Below are positions 1-8,448 of a DNA stretch of 64,000 nt, piece by piece. Location of the stretch: positions 1 through 64,000 of the forward strand of contig NZ_GL476315.1 in the NCBI RefSeq assembly GCF_000148725.1. Direction: 5' to 3'. Both the position numbers and the translations under genes were made by a program. This DNA is from Roseibium sp. TrichSKD4 (GTDB lineage Bacteria; Pseudomonadota; Alphaproteobacteria; Rhizobiales; Stappiaceae). Every line of letters begins with the position of its first letter. The first letter of the stretch is position 1. The notes beneath the pieces were generated by a model. It was not told where the DNA came from, did no database searches, and worked only from the letters and a program-made list of their open reading frames with translations.

Positions 1-987
1 GTTGAAAGCGATCTGGAAGGTCGGGGACAGGATCGCGCCCGCAAGAGCAGCTTGCTCATTCGAGACGGAACCATTCTGGTCAAACATGGCGAACTGGTCA
101 GAGTTGAAGGTGACCTGTGCCTGTGTGCCCGGGAAACGGTAGCAGAGGAAGTCCACGTTCGGCGTCTTGCCAGCGTTGAGGAATTCGCCCTTCGCCCAAT
201 CGCCCATCAGCTGGAAAGCGGCTTCGTCGTTGATCACCATGGCTGTTGCCAAATTCCAGTCACGGCCGGAGAAGTTGTCGTCCACAAAGCTGCGAAGTGT
301 TGCCATGCGGTCAAAAGCTTCCTTCATGGTATCAGAGCCGAGGGCTTCTTCGTCCAGATCAACAAAAGCTTTTTGATAGAACTCAGGGCCACCGGTGGAC
401 ATGGCAACAGCATCAAAGATGGTTGCGTCCTGCCAAGCCTGACCGCCATGTGCGAGCGCCACATAGCCAGCGTCTTTTACCTTTTGAAGCGCAGCAACAA
501 ACTCATCCCAGTTTTGAGGCTGAGCGATTCCGAGTTCGTCCATGATTTTTTTGTTCGCCCACACCCAGTTGGTGGAGTGAACGTTTACTGGTGCAGACAC
601 CCACTTGCCGTCGTTCTTGGCGAACTTCTGCAGAGCCGCTGGAACAACTTCGCCCCAGTTCTTGTCGGATGCGATGTCGTTGAGATTGGCGAGCGCGCCT
701 TCCTTGGCCCAATCGGTGATGTCAAAGCCGAGCATCTGAACAGCGGTCGGGGCATTGCCTGAGGTCACGCGAGCACGCAGAACAGTCATGGCTTGTGTGC
801 CGCCGCCACCTGCAACCGGCATGTCTTGCCAGCCGATGCCTTGGCCGGACAGGTCGTCCTTGAGAACGTTCAGGGCAGCTGCTTCGCCGCCGGATGTCCA
901 CCAGTGCAGAACTTCCACGTCACCTGCCTGTGCAAGGCCGGTGCTCAGAGCAAGGGCAGCGACGCCCAGCTTGAATGACTTCATCAT
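1..987 (-). CDS. Sugar ABC transporter substrate-binding protein (3' end outside window)
   Basis: Periplasmic binding component of a sugar ABC importer, resembling glucose/mannose-binding (GtsA-like) members of extracellular solute-binding family 1. The ATG at 987 follows a GGGAGGA ribosome-binding site. A signal peptide of about 21 residues ends in LAQA, and the mature protein opens with [14 protein letters not shown], the usual first strand of this family. Later segments include [16 protein letters not shown] and [11 protein letters not shown]. About 329 codons are visible of a protein that normally has about 410-420, so the C terminus lies beyond the left edge, probably followed by permease genes. 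A LacI gene is divergent and two LacI-type operators lie between, so sugar-responsive repression is likely. The exact sugar cannot be read from the sequence. Confidence 0.88.
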   Translation of the reverse strand, partial: MMKSFKLGVAALALSTGLAQAGDVEVLHWWTSGGEAAALNVLKDDLSGQGIGWQDMPVAGGGGTQAMTVLRARVTSGNAPTAVQMLGFDITDWAKEGALANLNDIASDKNWGEVVPAALQKFAKNDGKWVSAPVNVHSTNWVWANKKIMDELGIAQPQNWDEFVAALQKVKDAGYVALAHGGQAWQDATIFDAVAMSTGGPEFYQKAFVDLDEEALGSDTMKEAFDRMATLRSFVDDNFSGRDWNLATAMVINDEAAFQLMGDWAKGEFLNAGKTPNVDFLCYRFPGTQAQVTFNSDQFAMFDQNGSVSNEQAALAGAILSPTFQIAFN

Positions 988-1078
988 AGTTCCATTCCTC
1001 CCAGAATGAGCTTGGTTCGATTTCCAAGTGTTCGACGCCTTAAGCTGTCGAAGGTCATGAAGCGTAATAAACACGCTT

Positions 1079-1109
1079 ATTGTAACGTTGCAAATATCCT
1101 CTTTGTCAA
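1079..1109 (-). promoter_or_regulatory. Probable sigma-70 promoter of the sugar-binding protein gene
   Basis: Read on the minus strand, a perfect TTGACA (-35) lies at 1104-1109. Candidate -10 hexamers are GTTACA at 1081-1086 (17-bp spacer) or TACAAT at 1079-1084 (19-bp spacer). The LacI-like palindrome at 1080-1093 covers the -10 region, so bound repressor would block polymerase directly. The start codon is about 90 bp downstream at 987. Confidence 0.55.
1080..1093. promoter_or_regulatory. LacI-family operator O1
   Basis: TTGTAACGTTGCAA is a 14-bp near-perfect palindrome (one mismatched pair) with the central CG typical of LacI-family sites. It shares the core TTGYAACGTT with the site at 1200-1213 and lies between the divergent sugar-binding-protein and lacI genes. 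The likely binder is the LacI protein encoded at 1261. Confidence 0.65.
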
Positions 1110-1188
1110 TTCAAAAAACACTCAGATTTCATAATTTTTCGCTGCGTTTTCATCGATTTTGTGCGAAATAGCGGAAAAATAAGGTGTT

Positions 1189-1216
1189 TTGAATTTTTGT
1201 TGCAACGTTTTAAATT
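1189..1216 (+). promoter_or_regulatory. Probable lacI promoter
   Basis: TTGAAT at 1189-1194 and TAAATT at 1211-1216 are separated by 16 bp and could serve as -35 and -10. The operator at 1200-1213 fills the spacer, which suggests the repressor controls its own gene. The start codon follows at 1261. Confidence 0.4.
1200..1213. promoter_or_regulatory. LacI-family operator O2
   Basis: TTGCAACGTTTTAA shares the TTG-AACGTT core with O1 at 1080-1093. The centres lie 120 bp apart. It overlaps the proposed lacI promoter, fitting autoregulation or repression by looping between the two sites. Confidence 0.55.
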
Positions 1217-1260
1217 TCGCTGCTAGACTGCCTCCCGAGCAAGAGTGAGGGGCAAGGTGC

Positions 1261-2307
1261 ATGACAGAGAGCAGACCGCCGGATGGCATGCCTGACAAAC
1301 GTGCAACTTTGCGAACCGTGGCGGAGCGAGCCGGGTTCGCAATCACGACCGTGTCTCGTGCGCTTGCCAATGATCCTCGTATCGCGAAAACGACCAGAGA
1401 AAAGGTTGCTGCGGTTGCTGATGAACTGGGGTATGTGCCCAACCGGGCCGCGCAGCGGCTGAGAACAGGGCGCACCAAGGTGATCAGCCTGATCCTGAAC
1501 ACCAATCACGAGTTCGTCAGCTTTTCCTCTGAACTTTTGCGCGGCATGACGGAAGGATTGTATGGCACCGGTTATGCCATGAACATCACGCCTAGCGGCA
1601 TGGGCGAAGACCCTTTGGATGTGATCCGAAACATTCGGCGGAACGGGTTGGCCGATGCGGTCGTTTTTACCCGTACCGAGTGTTTTGATGACCGGGTGCG
1701 CTATCTTCTGGAGCACAACTTTCCTTTTGCCACGCATGGGCGCACAGACTTCACCACGCCGCACCCCTTTGTAGATTTCGATAACGAGGCCTTTGCGCGG
1801 ATGGCTGTTGATCGCTTGGTTGCAAGAGGGCGCAAGCATATCTGCATGGTCATGCCGCGGGAAAAATACACGTTTGGCCAACATCTTAGAGTTGGGGCGC
1901 GGCGTGCGATTGCAGAGCATGGTGTTGAGTTCACCGTGCCGGACGGCGTGAACTTTGATTCCCCACCCGATGCGATTTCCGGCGCGCTGCGGGAGTTGCA
2001 CGCCTCCAGCAATCCGCCCGACGGGTATGTCTGCGTTGGGGAAATCATGGCTCTGATTACGCTGGCCGCCCTTCAGGACATGGGGCTGACGCCGGGCGTT
2101 GAGGCGGACATTGTGGCGAAGCATGCTTCGCCGATTTCCAATCACTTCCGGCCTCGAATTGAAACAATTCGAGAAGACATCTACGCAACCGGGCTCCAAA
2201 TGGCGCGAGTGCTGTTGCAGCGGATGCAGGGCGGCACAATGGACGACATGCAGGTGCTGCTCGCACCTGAAAGAGAGTTCGCCCTGTCCGTTCCCGCTCA
2301 ACATTAG
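1261..2307 (+). CDS. LacI-family transcriptional regulator
   Basis: DNA-binding repressor of 348 residues. The helix-turn-helix lies at about residues 16-40 (TLRTVAERAGFAITTVSRA) and is followed by the hinge helix region YVPNRAAQRLRTGRT. The remainder is a periplasmic-binding-protein-like effector domain. The ATG at 1261 is preceded by GAGGGGCAAGG. It is divergent from a sugar-binding-protein gene and most likely represses that transporter through the TTGYAACGTT palindromes in the gap. The stop overlaps the end of the convergent aldehyde dehydrogenase gene by 4 bp. By family knowledge the effector is a sugar or sugar phosphate; its identity is unknown. Confidence 0.9.
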   Translation: MTESRPPDGMPDKRATLRTVAERAGFAITTVSRALANDPRIAKTTREKVAAVADELGYVPNRAAQRLRTGRTKVISLILNTNHEFVSFSSELLRGMTEGLYGTGYAMNITPSGMGEDPLDVIRNIRRNGLADAVVFTRTECFDDRVRYLLEHNFPFATHGRTDFTTPHPFVDFDNEAFARMAVDRLVARGRKHICMVMPREKYTFGQHLRVGARRAIAEHGVEFTVPDGVNFDSPPDAISGALRELHASSNPPDGYVCVGEIMALITLAALQDMGLTPGVEADIVAKHASPISNHFRPRIETIREDIYATGLQMARVLLQRMQGGTMDDMQVLLAPEREFALSVPAQH

Positions 2308-3824
2308 CCGACCCAAGCTCCTCGCGTTGCGCCAATGCGCATGGTGACAGTCTTGGTTTCCAGAAACTCTTCCAGGCCATAGCGACCGAGTTCTCGGCCC
2401 TGTCCGCTTTCTTTCATGCCGCCAAACGGCATTTCGGGAAAACCATCCATCCAGGTATTGGTCCAGACAGTTCCGGCGCGGGCGCGGCGGGCAAACTCCA
2501 GACAGGTGTGAACGTTTTCGCTCCATATGCCGGCGGACAGTCCGTAGTCGGCGTCATTGACGATGGATATCGCTTCCTCAAGTGTCTTGAAGGTGAGAAC
2601 GGAGAGAACCGGTCCAAAAACTTCTTCACGAGCGATTGGCATGTTCGGAGCGACATCGGCGACAATCGTTGGACTGTAAAACTGGCCGTTTAGCCCATCT
2701 ATTTCCAGCGCCTGGCCACCCAGACGGATCGAGGCTCCCGACTGTGCAGCATCTTGTACATAGGCATGGATCTTGTCTTGGTGTTCTGCCGAGATGATCG
2801 CACCTACTTTTGTGTCGAGATCCATTGGGTCGCCAAAGGGAACCCTTCTGGACAGTTCTGTTGTTCGGGCGATGAAGTCTTCAGCAACCTCTTCATGTAC
2901 CAGTATGCGGGAGCTGGAATTGCAGCATTCGCCAGCGTTGAAATAGACTCCTAAGGCAACCGCATCGGCTGCACTGTCGAGATCGGCATCCGGCATGATG
3001 ACCTGAGGGTTCTTCCCGCCCAATTCCAGAGACACCTTTTTCAATGTGCCTGACGTGGCTGCCACGATGGACTTGCCGACACGGGTCGAGCCGGTAAATG
3101 TGACCATGTCCACCCGAGGGTCTGTCGACATGGCTGTGCCGACTGGATCCCCAAACCCGAGGACAATGTTCACAACACCTGCCGGACATCCCGCTTCCAT
3201 CAGCAACTCGCCGAGAATGACTGTGGTGGATGGTGTCATTTCCGAAGGTTTGATGACGCAGGTGCAGCCGGTGGCCAGTGCAAAGGGCAGCTTTTGCGAC
3301 ACAATCAGAAACGGGAAGTTCCATGGTGTGATGATGGAGACAACGCCAATCGGTTCTTTCAGAACGACGCCAAGCATGTCCTTCCCGAGCGTGTTGTGAC
3401 TTTCGCCATACATGGTGCGGGCAAGCGAAGCGGCATAGCGCCAGAGGTCTGAAGCCCCTTCAATCTCAGCTCTTGCCTGACTGATCGGCTTGCCAGATTC
3501 CAGCACTTCCAAAAGGGCAATCCGTTCGCGTTCTCGATCTATCAGATCTGCAACCTTCAGCAACAAGGTCGCGCGGTCCTTGCCCGATGACATGGACCAG
3601 TTCCCGTCATCAAACGCCGCCCGCGCTGAAGCGACCGCCGCATCAACATCTTCTGCCGTGCCGCGGCAGGCTTTTGATACGATTATGCCGTGAGAGGGGG
3701 ACCGCCTTTCAAAAACGGCACCATCGGAGCTGTTGGCCCAGTTGCCGTTTATGAGGTGCCGCGCCTTGAACGGAACGTCTGGCAGGGATGCGTTGCTGTT
3801 TTGAACAACAGTTATGTTTGTCAT
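2304..3824 (-). CDS. NAD(P)-dependent aldehyde dehydrogenase
   Basis: Aldehyde dehydrogenase of 506 residues, close in length to betaine-aldehyde and related dehydrogenases. It oxidises an aldehyde to the acid. Visible catalytic elements are the oxyanion-hole Asn at about 169 in TPWNFPF, Lys 192 in IKPSE, the cofactor loop FTGSTRVG, general base Glu 267 in LELGGK and nucleophile Cys 301 in NAGECCNSSSR. It is the last gene of a four-gene operon: the enoyl-CoA hydratase stop (TGA) is one base before this ATG, indicating translational coupling. With the upstream CoA-transferase and hydratase it probably processes a short carbonyl or carboxylate intermediate. The substrate is unknown. Confidence 0.93.
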   Translation of the reverse strand: MTNITVVQNSNASLPDVPFKARHLINGNWANSSDGAVFERRSPSHGIIVSKACRGTAEDVDAAVASARAAFDDGNWSMSSGKDRATLLLKVADLIDRERERIALLEVLESGKPISQARAEIEGASDLWRYAASLARTMYGESHNTLGKDMLGVVLKEPIGVVSIITPWNFPFLIVSQKLPFALATGCTCVIKPSEMTPSTTVILGELLMEAGCPAGVVNIVLGFGDPVGTAMSTDPRVDMVTFTGSTRVGKSIVAATSGTLKKVSLELGGKNPQVIMPDADLDSAADAVALGVYFNAGECCNSSSRILVHEEVAEDFIARTTELSRRVPFGDPMDLDTKVGAIISAEHQDKIHAYVQDAAQSGASIRLGGQALEIDGLNGQFYSPTIVADVAPNMPIAREEVFGPVLSVLTFKTLEEAISIVNDADYGLSAGIWSENVHTCLEFARRARAGTVWTNTWMDGFPEMPFGGMKESGQGRELGRYGLEEFLETKTVTMRIGATRGAWVG

Positions 3825-3825
3825 G

Positions 3826-4593
3826 TCATTTCCCGGGAAAGGTCGGTGTGCGCTTGTCGCGAAACGCGGTTACGCCTTCGCTTCGATCAGCTGACTGTGA
3901 AATCATGCCGGAGCCGAGCGTTTCGATCATGGCGTTGCGGTCTTCGGCGACAGCGGCGTGGATCATATATTTGGCCACTTCGATGGCCCGTGGTGATTTT
4001 GCAGACAGGCTGTCTGCGATCTGAAGAGCTGTGTCGCGTGGTGTTTCAGAGATCTCGCATGCAAAGCCGCACGCGAGTGCCCTGTCTGCCGAAATCCGGC
4101 GGCCAAACAGCGCCATTTCCTTCACCATTGGCTCCCCGAGCAGGCGAATAAGGCGCTGGGTGCCAGACCAGCCGGGAACAATGCCGACCGAAGCCTCTGG
4201 CAATGCAAGTGTTGCCCGAGGTGTCATAACGCGCAGGTCTGCGGCTGCAGCAAATTCCAGCCCGCCGCCAAAGGTATGGGCATGAAGGGCGCAGATCGTC
4301 GGTTTGGAAAGACGTGCCAAACGATCGAAAATGCGGTGGCCGGTTCGAACCCACTGGCGTGCGAATTGCCACGGGTCTAGATCACCCCATTCCAAAATGT
4401 CCGCGCCAGTACAAAACGCCTTTGCTTTTGCTGCTGAAATGACGACCGCCTGGATAACGTTATCGCGATCCAGCTCATCGCAATGGGCGTCCAGCTGCTG
4501 TAGCATCTCAACAGTGAAGGCATTCAGCTTTGCCGGGTTGTCCAACTTAAGCTCGGCAATTGCTCCATGGCGGATGAGGTGAACAGCGCTCAT
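3826..4593 (-). CDS. Enoyl-CoA hydratase/isomerase family protein
   Basis: Crotonase-fold protein of 255 residues, the normal length for soluble enoyl-CoA hydratases. The oxyanion-hole region FCTGADI is visible. Both acid/base glutamates are present, the first in GGGLEFAAAADLR and the second in LPEASVGIVPGWSGTQR, so hydratase activity is plausible. The start ATG overlaps the end of the CoA-transferase gene (ATGA, 4590-4593), and the stop lies one base from the aldehyde dehydrogenase start. It should act on the CoA ester made by the neighbouring CoA-transferase. The exact acyl group cannot be inferred. Confidence 0.9.
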   Translation of the reverse strand: MSAVHLIRHGAIAELKLDNPAKLNAFTVEMLQQLDAHCDELDRDNVIQAVVISAAKAKAFCTGADILEWGDLDPWQFARQWVRTGHRIFDRLARLSKPTICALHAHTFGGGLEFAAAADLRVMTPRATLALPEASVGIVPGWSGTQRLIRLLGEPMVKEMALFGRRISADRALACGFACEISETPRDTALQIADSLSAKSPRAIEVAKYMIHAAVAEDRNAMIETLGSGMISQSADRSEGVTAFRDKRTPTFPGK

Positions 4594-6164
4594 AGGATTA
4601 GCTCCATTGGGCCTTCTCGAAGCAGGGCCTTTGGCATCTGCACTAGATTATCTGCCAGATTCACCCGGCCCTGTGAGGCGTCTACAATGTCTTTTTGCGG
4701 GTCGATGCCCGGCATGACTTCCGTTGCAACAATGCCCCTGTCGGTCAATCTGATCACGCAGCGCTCAGTGATATAAAGCACGTCTTGTCCGGTTTCCCGA
4801 GCGCGCTTGCCGGAGAAAGTGACGTGCTCTACCTCATCCACCATTTTTGTGAACTTGCCGGGTTTTTTGACCGTCAATCCGTCATCTGAAATCTCAAGCT
4901 CGGCCCCTGCTTCAAAAAGTCCGGAGAAGACGATTTTCCTTGCATGGGCGGTGATGTCGACGAAGCCGCCGCAGCCAGCTGTCAGATAAGGTTTTTTGCC
5001 AAGTTTTGAGACGTTGACGTTGCCCTCAAGGTCGATCTCCAGGAAGGAGAGGAACGACATGTCGAAGCCGCCGCCCTGGAAATACGTGAACTGTTGAGGT
5101 GAGGGCATAAAGGCGTCTGCGTTCGAGGCACAGCCAAAGGCAAAGCCCATCAGGGGCATGCCGCCGGTTGCGCCCTGTTCAATGGCCCAAGTAACGGATT
5201 TTTCTTCTCCAGCCTCCAGCAAAATACGCGGTACGATCGCGGAAATGCCAAAGCCGAGATTGGCCGTTTGCCCTTTTTTCAGCTCCATCGCAGCCCGTCC
5301 GGCTACGATTTTTTCAATGCCTTGTTCGGCCAGACTAAAGCTGTCCCATGGCCGCATGATTTCGCCGGAAATTGCGGGGTCGTAATCTGTTTCTGTTGTT
5401 TGTCGCTGATCGGGGTCAACGACAATCAGGTCAACCAGATGGCCGGGAACTCGAACGTCATGCGGTCGCAGTGAGCCATTGGCCGTCACACGCTTCACTT
5501 GAGCGATGACCAGCCCGCCGTGGTTGCGTACTGCAATGGCTTGCTCCAGACCACCCAGATAGGCACCTTCGTGCTCATATGTCAGATTGCCGGATTCATC
5601 TGCCGTTGTTGCCCGCAAAATCGCAACATTGGGGACGATGTTGGGAAAGTGGAGCCAGCTTTCCCCGGCCAAATCAATACGAGAAACAAGTGGCTCCCGC
5701 TCGGCTGCCTCGTTCATGGCGCAGCCTTCACGGATAGGATCGACGAAGGTGCCGAGACCAACCTTGGTCAGGACGCCGGGACGACGGGCGGCAACATCGC
5801 GGTGCATGTCAAACAAAATGCCCGATGGCACATTGTAGGCCGCAACGCGGTTCTCAACCAGCATCTTCCAGATATCTGGCATCGGCAGCGAAGAGGGGCC
5901 GGAGGGGTAGGAACCAGCGATGATTTTGGACAACAACCCATCTTTGGCAATGTGGTCGATGCCTTTGATGCCATACATGTCCCCAGCGGCAATCGGGTGC
6001 AGCGTTGTCAGGTTTCTCGGATGACCTTCTGCCTCAAAGCGGGTGCCAATGGCAGCCAGCATTTTATCCGGGCAGCCGAGACCTGAAGACGAGGAAACCG
6101 TAACGATGTCACCGTCGGAGATGCGCTTTGCTGCTTCGTCAAAGGAGACACGTTTCGACGCCAT
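4590..6164 (-). CDS. Family I acyl-CoA:carboxylate CoA-transferase (YdiF-like)
   Basis: Fused alpha/beta CoA-transferase of about 524 residues, like acetate/propionate CoA-transferase YdiF. It moves CoA between an acyl-CoA and a free carboxylate through a glutamyl-CoA intermediate. The N-terminal half has the GLGCPDKML segment; the catalytic Glu is expected in TWAIEQGATGGMPLMG. The start is taken at 6164 (MASKRVSFDEAAKRI) rather than a longer in-frame ATG at 6260, because the latter reaches deep into the upstream oxidoreductase gene while 6164 lies just after its TGA. It is the second gene of the operon and feeds the enoyl-CoA hydratase. Its donor and acceptor acids are unknown. Confidence 0.88.
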   Translation of the reverse strand: MASKRVSFDEAAKRISDGDIVTVSSSSGLGCPDKMLAAIGTRFEAEGHPRNLTTLHPIAAGDMYGIKGIDHIAKDGLLSKIIAGSYPSGPSSLPMPDIWKMLVENRVAAYNVPSGILFDMHRDVAARRPGVLTKVGLGTFVDPIREGCAMNEAAEREPLVSRIDLAGESWLHFPNIVPNVAILRATTADESGNLTYEHEGAYLGGLEQAIAVRNHGGLVIAQVKRVTANGSLRPHDVRVPGHLVDLIVVDPDQRQTTETDYDPAISGEIMRPWDSFSLAEQGIEKIVAGRAAMELKKGQTANLGFGISAIVPRILLEAGEEKSVTWAIEQGATGGMPLMGFAFGCASNADAFMPSPQQFTYFQGGGFDMSFLSFLEIDLEGNVNVSKLGKKPYLTAGCGGFVDITAHARKIVFSGLFEAGAELEISDDGLTVKKPGKFTKMVDEVEHVTFSGKRARETGQDVLYITERCVIRLTDRGIVATEVMPGIDPQKDIVDASQGRVNLADNLVQMPKALLREGPMELIL

Positions 6165-6168
6165 ATTC

Positions 6169-7170
6169 TCAGTAACCTTCGTAATTGACCTGAACTTCTC
6201 GGCCGGAATGGGCAGCGTCACGCACAGCCAATGCGACGGCGAGCGACTTGATACCGTCAATCCCGTCCGCAGAGGGGCGTCCAGCGCCTTGAACTGCCTT
6301 GTTGAACAAGCCGAGCGAGCGTTCGTACAAATTGTGGGTGCTGTAGGAGAGTTCTTCAGAACCGCGGGCTGTTTCCAGTCGAATGCTGCCGACAGGCTCT
6401 TGCGTCATCACGTTCCGTGCGAAGATGGAGCCTTTCGCGCCGTGGAATTCAATGCCGGTGCCCGCGAACCCATGGGTGAAGCTTTCATGGCTTTGAACCA
6501 TGGCGCCAGAGGGCATTGACCAGACGGACATGACACTGTCTTCCACGCCTTCACCCAAGCCCGAAACGCCCGCCTTAGCGACAACAGAGACCGGGTCTTC
6601 GTCCAGATGGAAGCGGATGGTGTCGGCATCATGTACGGTAATGTCCGGGATCACGCCGCCGCCGGCTGATGCGTCATTGATCCGCCAACCTTGAAGGTGT
6701 TCCGGCAAGTGCACGGCATGGAAAACGCGGGCGCTCAGCACATCTCCGATGCGGCCTGTGGCAATCAGTTCTCGGATGGCAAGGTGTGACCCTGCGTTGC
6801 GCAGGTGATGGTTTGTTGCAAAGGTTACCCCTTTGGCCTTGGCTGCTTCGACCATATCAGCGGCATCTGACAGGGACATAGCCAAGGGCTTTTCGCATAG
6901 CACATGTTTCCCAGCCGCAATTGATGCCAAGGCCTGATCGCGATGCTTTTCATTTGTGGTGGAAATGTAAACAGTGTCGATCTCTGCTTCACTCAGCATC
7001 GTGGAGAGGTCGGTATAGCTATTCGGGATTGCGTGGGTGCGAGCGTAGTCAGCACCTCGCTCGGCATCAGAACTCAGAACGCTTGTTATTGATGCGGCAG
7101 GATCTGCTCGAATTGCGTTGATCATGTAACTTGCCGCAATTCTGCTTGCGCCGATCAATCCCCACTGCAT
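6169..7170 (-). CDS. Gfo/Idh/MocA family oxidoreductase
   Basis: NAD(P)-dependent sugar or polyol oxidoreductase of 333 residues. The Rossmann motif is at the N terminus (GLIGASRIAAS) and the family EKP motif appears in HVLCEKPLAMS, with the C-terminal substrate domain following (DITVHDADTIRFHL). The start is set at 7170 because AGGGAGACCTCG precedes that ATG; an upstream in-frame start at 7248 would run across two palindromic operators. It is the first gene of the minus-strand operon, leading into the CoA-transferase. Such enzymes typically oxidise a sugar, inositol or glycoside hydroxyl; the divergent isomerase and second oxidoreductase suggest they act together. Confidence 0.9.
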   Translation of the reverse strand: MQWGLIGASRIAASYMINAIRADPAASITSVLSSDAERGADYARTHAIPNSYTDLSTMLSEAEIDTVYISTTNEKHRDQALASIAAGKHVLCEKPLAMSLSDAADMVEAAKAKGVTFATNHHLRNAGSHLAIRELIATGRIGDVLSARVFHAVHLPEHLQGWRINDASAGGGVIPDITVHDADTIRFHLDEDPVSVVAKAGVSGLGEGVEDSVMSVWSMPSGAMVQSHESFTHGFAGTGIEFHGAKGSIFARNVMTQEPVGSIRLETARGSEELSYSTHNLYERSLGLFNKAVQGAGRPSADGIDGIKSLAVALAVRDAAHSGREVQVNYEGY

Positions 7171-7191
7171 CGAGGTCTCCCTAAGAATTTT

Positions 7192-7205
7192 TTGGATCGT
7201 TCCAA
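7192..7205. promoter_or_regulatory. LacI-type operator, proximal to the minus-strand operon
   Basis: TTGGATCGTTCCAA is a near-perfect palindrome (one mismatched pair) with a central CG, 22 bp upstream of the oxidoreductase ATG at 7170. It matches the perfect site at 7227-7238 and differs from the TTGYAACGTT sites at 1080 and 1200, so a different LacI protein may bind. The LacI at 17818 is one candidate, by inference. Confidence 0.6.
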
Positions 7206-7226
7206 TTTTTGTTGTTGGGACAATAC

Positions 7227-7238
7227 TGGAACGTTCCA
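7227..7238. promoter_or_regulatory. LacI-type operator, distal (perfect palindrome)
   Basis: TGGAACGTTCCA is a perfect 12-bp palindrome with a central CG. Its centre lies 34 bp from that of the related site at 7192-7205. Both lie in the gap between the divergent oxidoreductase (start 7170) and isomerase (start 7381) genes, so one repressor could silence both directions. Confidence 0.65.
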
Positions 7239-7380
7239 TACATTTCAAGCCTCGCGTTAGGGCATTGCGTCCTGGAGAATGATCGTCAATAACCTTAGGT
7301 AAGAATTTCGGTGCTGATCCTGACAGTTATCGGTCGAAAGTCGGTTCGTTTTAAAACTTCAACCCTTGGGAGATTTTATA

Positions 7381-8448
7381 TTGAAAACCATCAAGGGACC
7401 TGCCTTGTTTCTGGCCCAGTTTGCTGGTGATGAGGCGCCTTTCAACTCATGGCATGACATTACCAAGTGGGCGTCTGATTGTGGCTATGTTGGCGTTCAG
7501 GTGCCGAGTTGGGATGGCCGTTTGTTTGATCTTGAAAAAGCAGCAACGTCTCAAGGGTATTGTGACGAGTTCATCGGTATCGCAACTGCCAACGGTATTC
7601 AGGTGACCGAGCTCTCTACCCATCTTCAAGGTCAACTGGTTGCGGTTCATCCTGCCTATGATGAGGCATTTGATGCTTTCGCGGCCGCAGAAGTGCGGGG
7701 CAACCCAAAAGCCCGGCAGGAATGGGCCGTTCAGCAAGTGAAGCTGGCGCTGACCGCAAGTCGAAATCTTGGATTGACCGCGCAGGCTGCCTTTTCCGGC
7801 GCTTTGGCCTGGCCGTTTCTGTATCCTTGGCCGCAACGGCCTGCCGGATTGGTGGAGACAGCTTTCGATGAGTTGGCGACGCGTTGGCGTCCGATCCTAG
7901 ATCATGCGGATGATATGGGCGTTGATATTTGCTTTTAGATCCATCCCGGCGAAGATTTGCATGACGGGGTGACCTTCGAGATGTTCCTTGAGCGTGTTGA
8001 TAATCATGCACGGTGCAAGATGCTTTACGATCCATCTCACTACGTCCTTCAGTGTCTCGATTATCTCGATAATATCGACATCTATAAGGACCGGATCGGA
8101 ATGTTTCACGTCAAGGATGCGGAGTTCAATCCGACCGGGCGGCAGGGTGTTTATGGTGGTTTTCAGTCCTGGACTGACAGGGCAGGGCGGTTTCGCTCGC
8201 TCGGCGACGGTCAGGTGGATTTCAGAGCGGTTTTTTCAAAGCTCACAGCCAACGACTTTGATGGTTGGGCGGTCGTTGAATGGGAGTGCTGCCTCAAACA
8301 CGCGGAAGATGGTGCACGTGAAGGATCGGCCTTTGTGCGCGAGCACATAATCCGGGTAACGGACAAGGCATTTGATGATTTTGCAGGCGGTGAAAGCGAC
8401 CTTGAAGCGAACCGCAGAATGCTTGGAATTTCGGAGACGGAAGTATGA
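7381..8448 (+). pseudogene. Sugar phosphate isomerase/epimerase interrupted by an in-frame TAG
   Basis: Xylose-isomerase-like TIM-barrel protein of about 355 residues, split by a TAG at 7936-7938. The first part starts at TTG 7381 after GGGAG with 8-bp spacing and ends in VDICF. After the stop the same frame continues IHPGEDLHDGVTFEMFL and runs to 8448, with the barrel segments MLYDPSHY, FHVKDAEF and VVEWECC intact. No frameshift is needed. In related proteins the stop position holds Glu (EIHPGED), a predicted metal ligand, so one GAG-to-TAG change would explain it. The 3' end overlaps the next gene by ATGA. Family members isomerise, epimerise or eliminate sugar derivatives, often paired with Gfo/Idh enzymes. 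Either the gene is inactive or the base is an error. Confidence 0.8.

Noticed and set aside
52-762. Long plus-strand frame opposite the sugar-binding protein
   Set aside because: The minus strand encodes a clear binding protein with signal peptide and ribosome-binding site over the same bases.
1210-2526. 438-codon minus-strand frame
   Set aside because: It runs opposite the clear lacI gene and into the aldehyde dehydrogenase; it has no recognisable motif.
5499-6086. 195-codon plus-strand frame
   Set aside because: Antisense to the CoA-transferase, no ribosome-binding site and no motif.
7936-7938. Recoding of TAG as pyrrolysine or another special residue
   Set aside because: Nothing in the window supports such machinery, and a single-base loss of a Glu codon explains it more simply.
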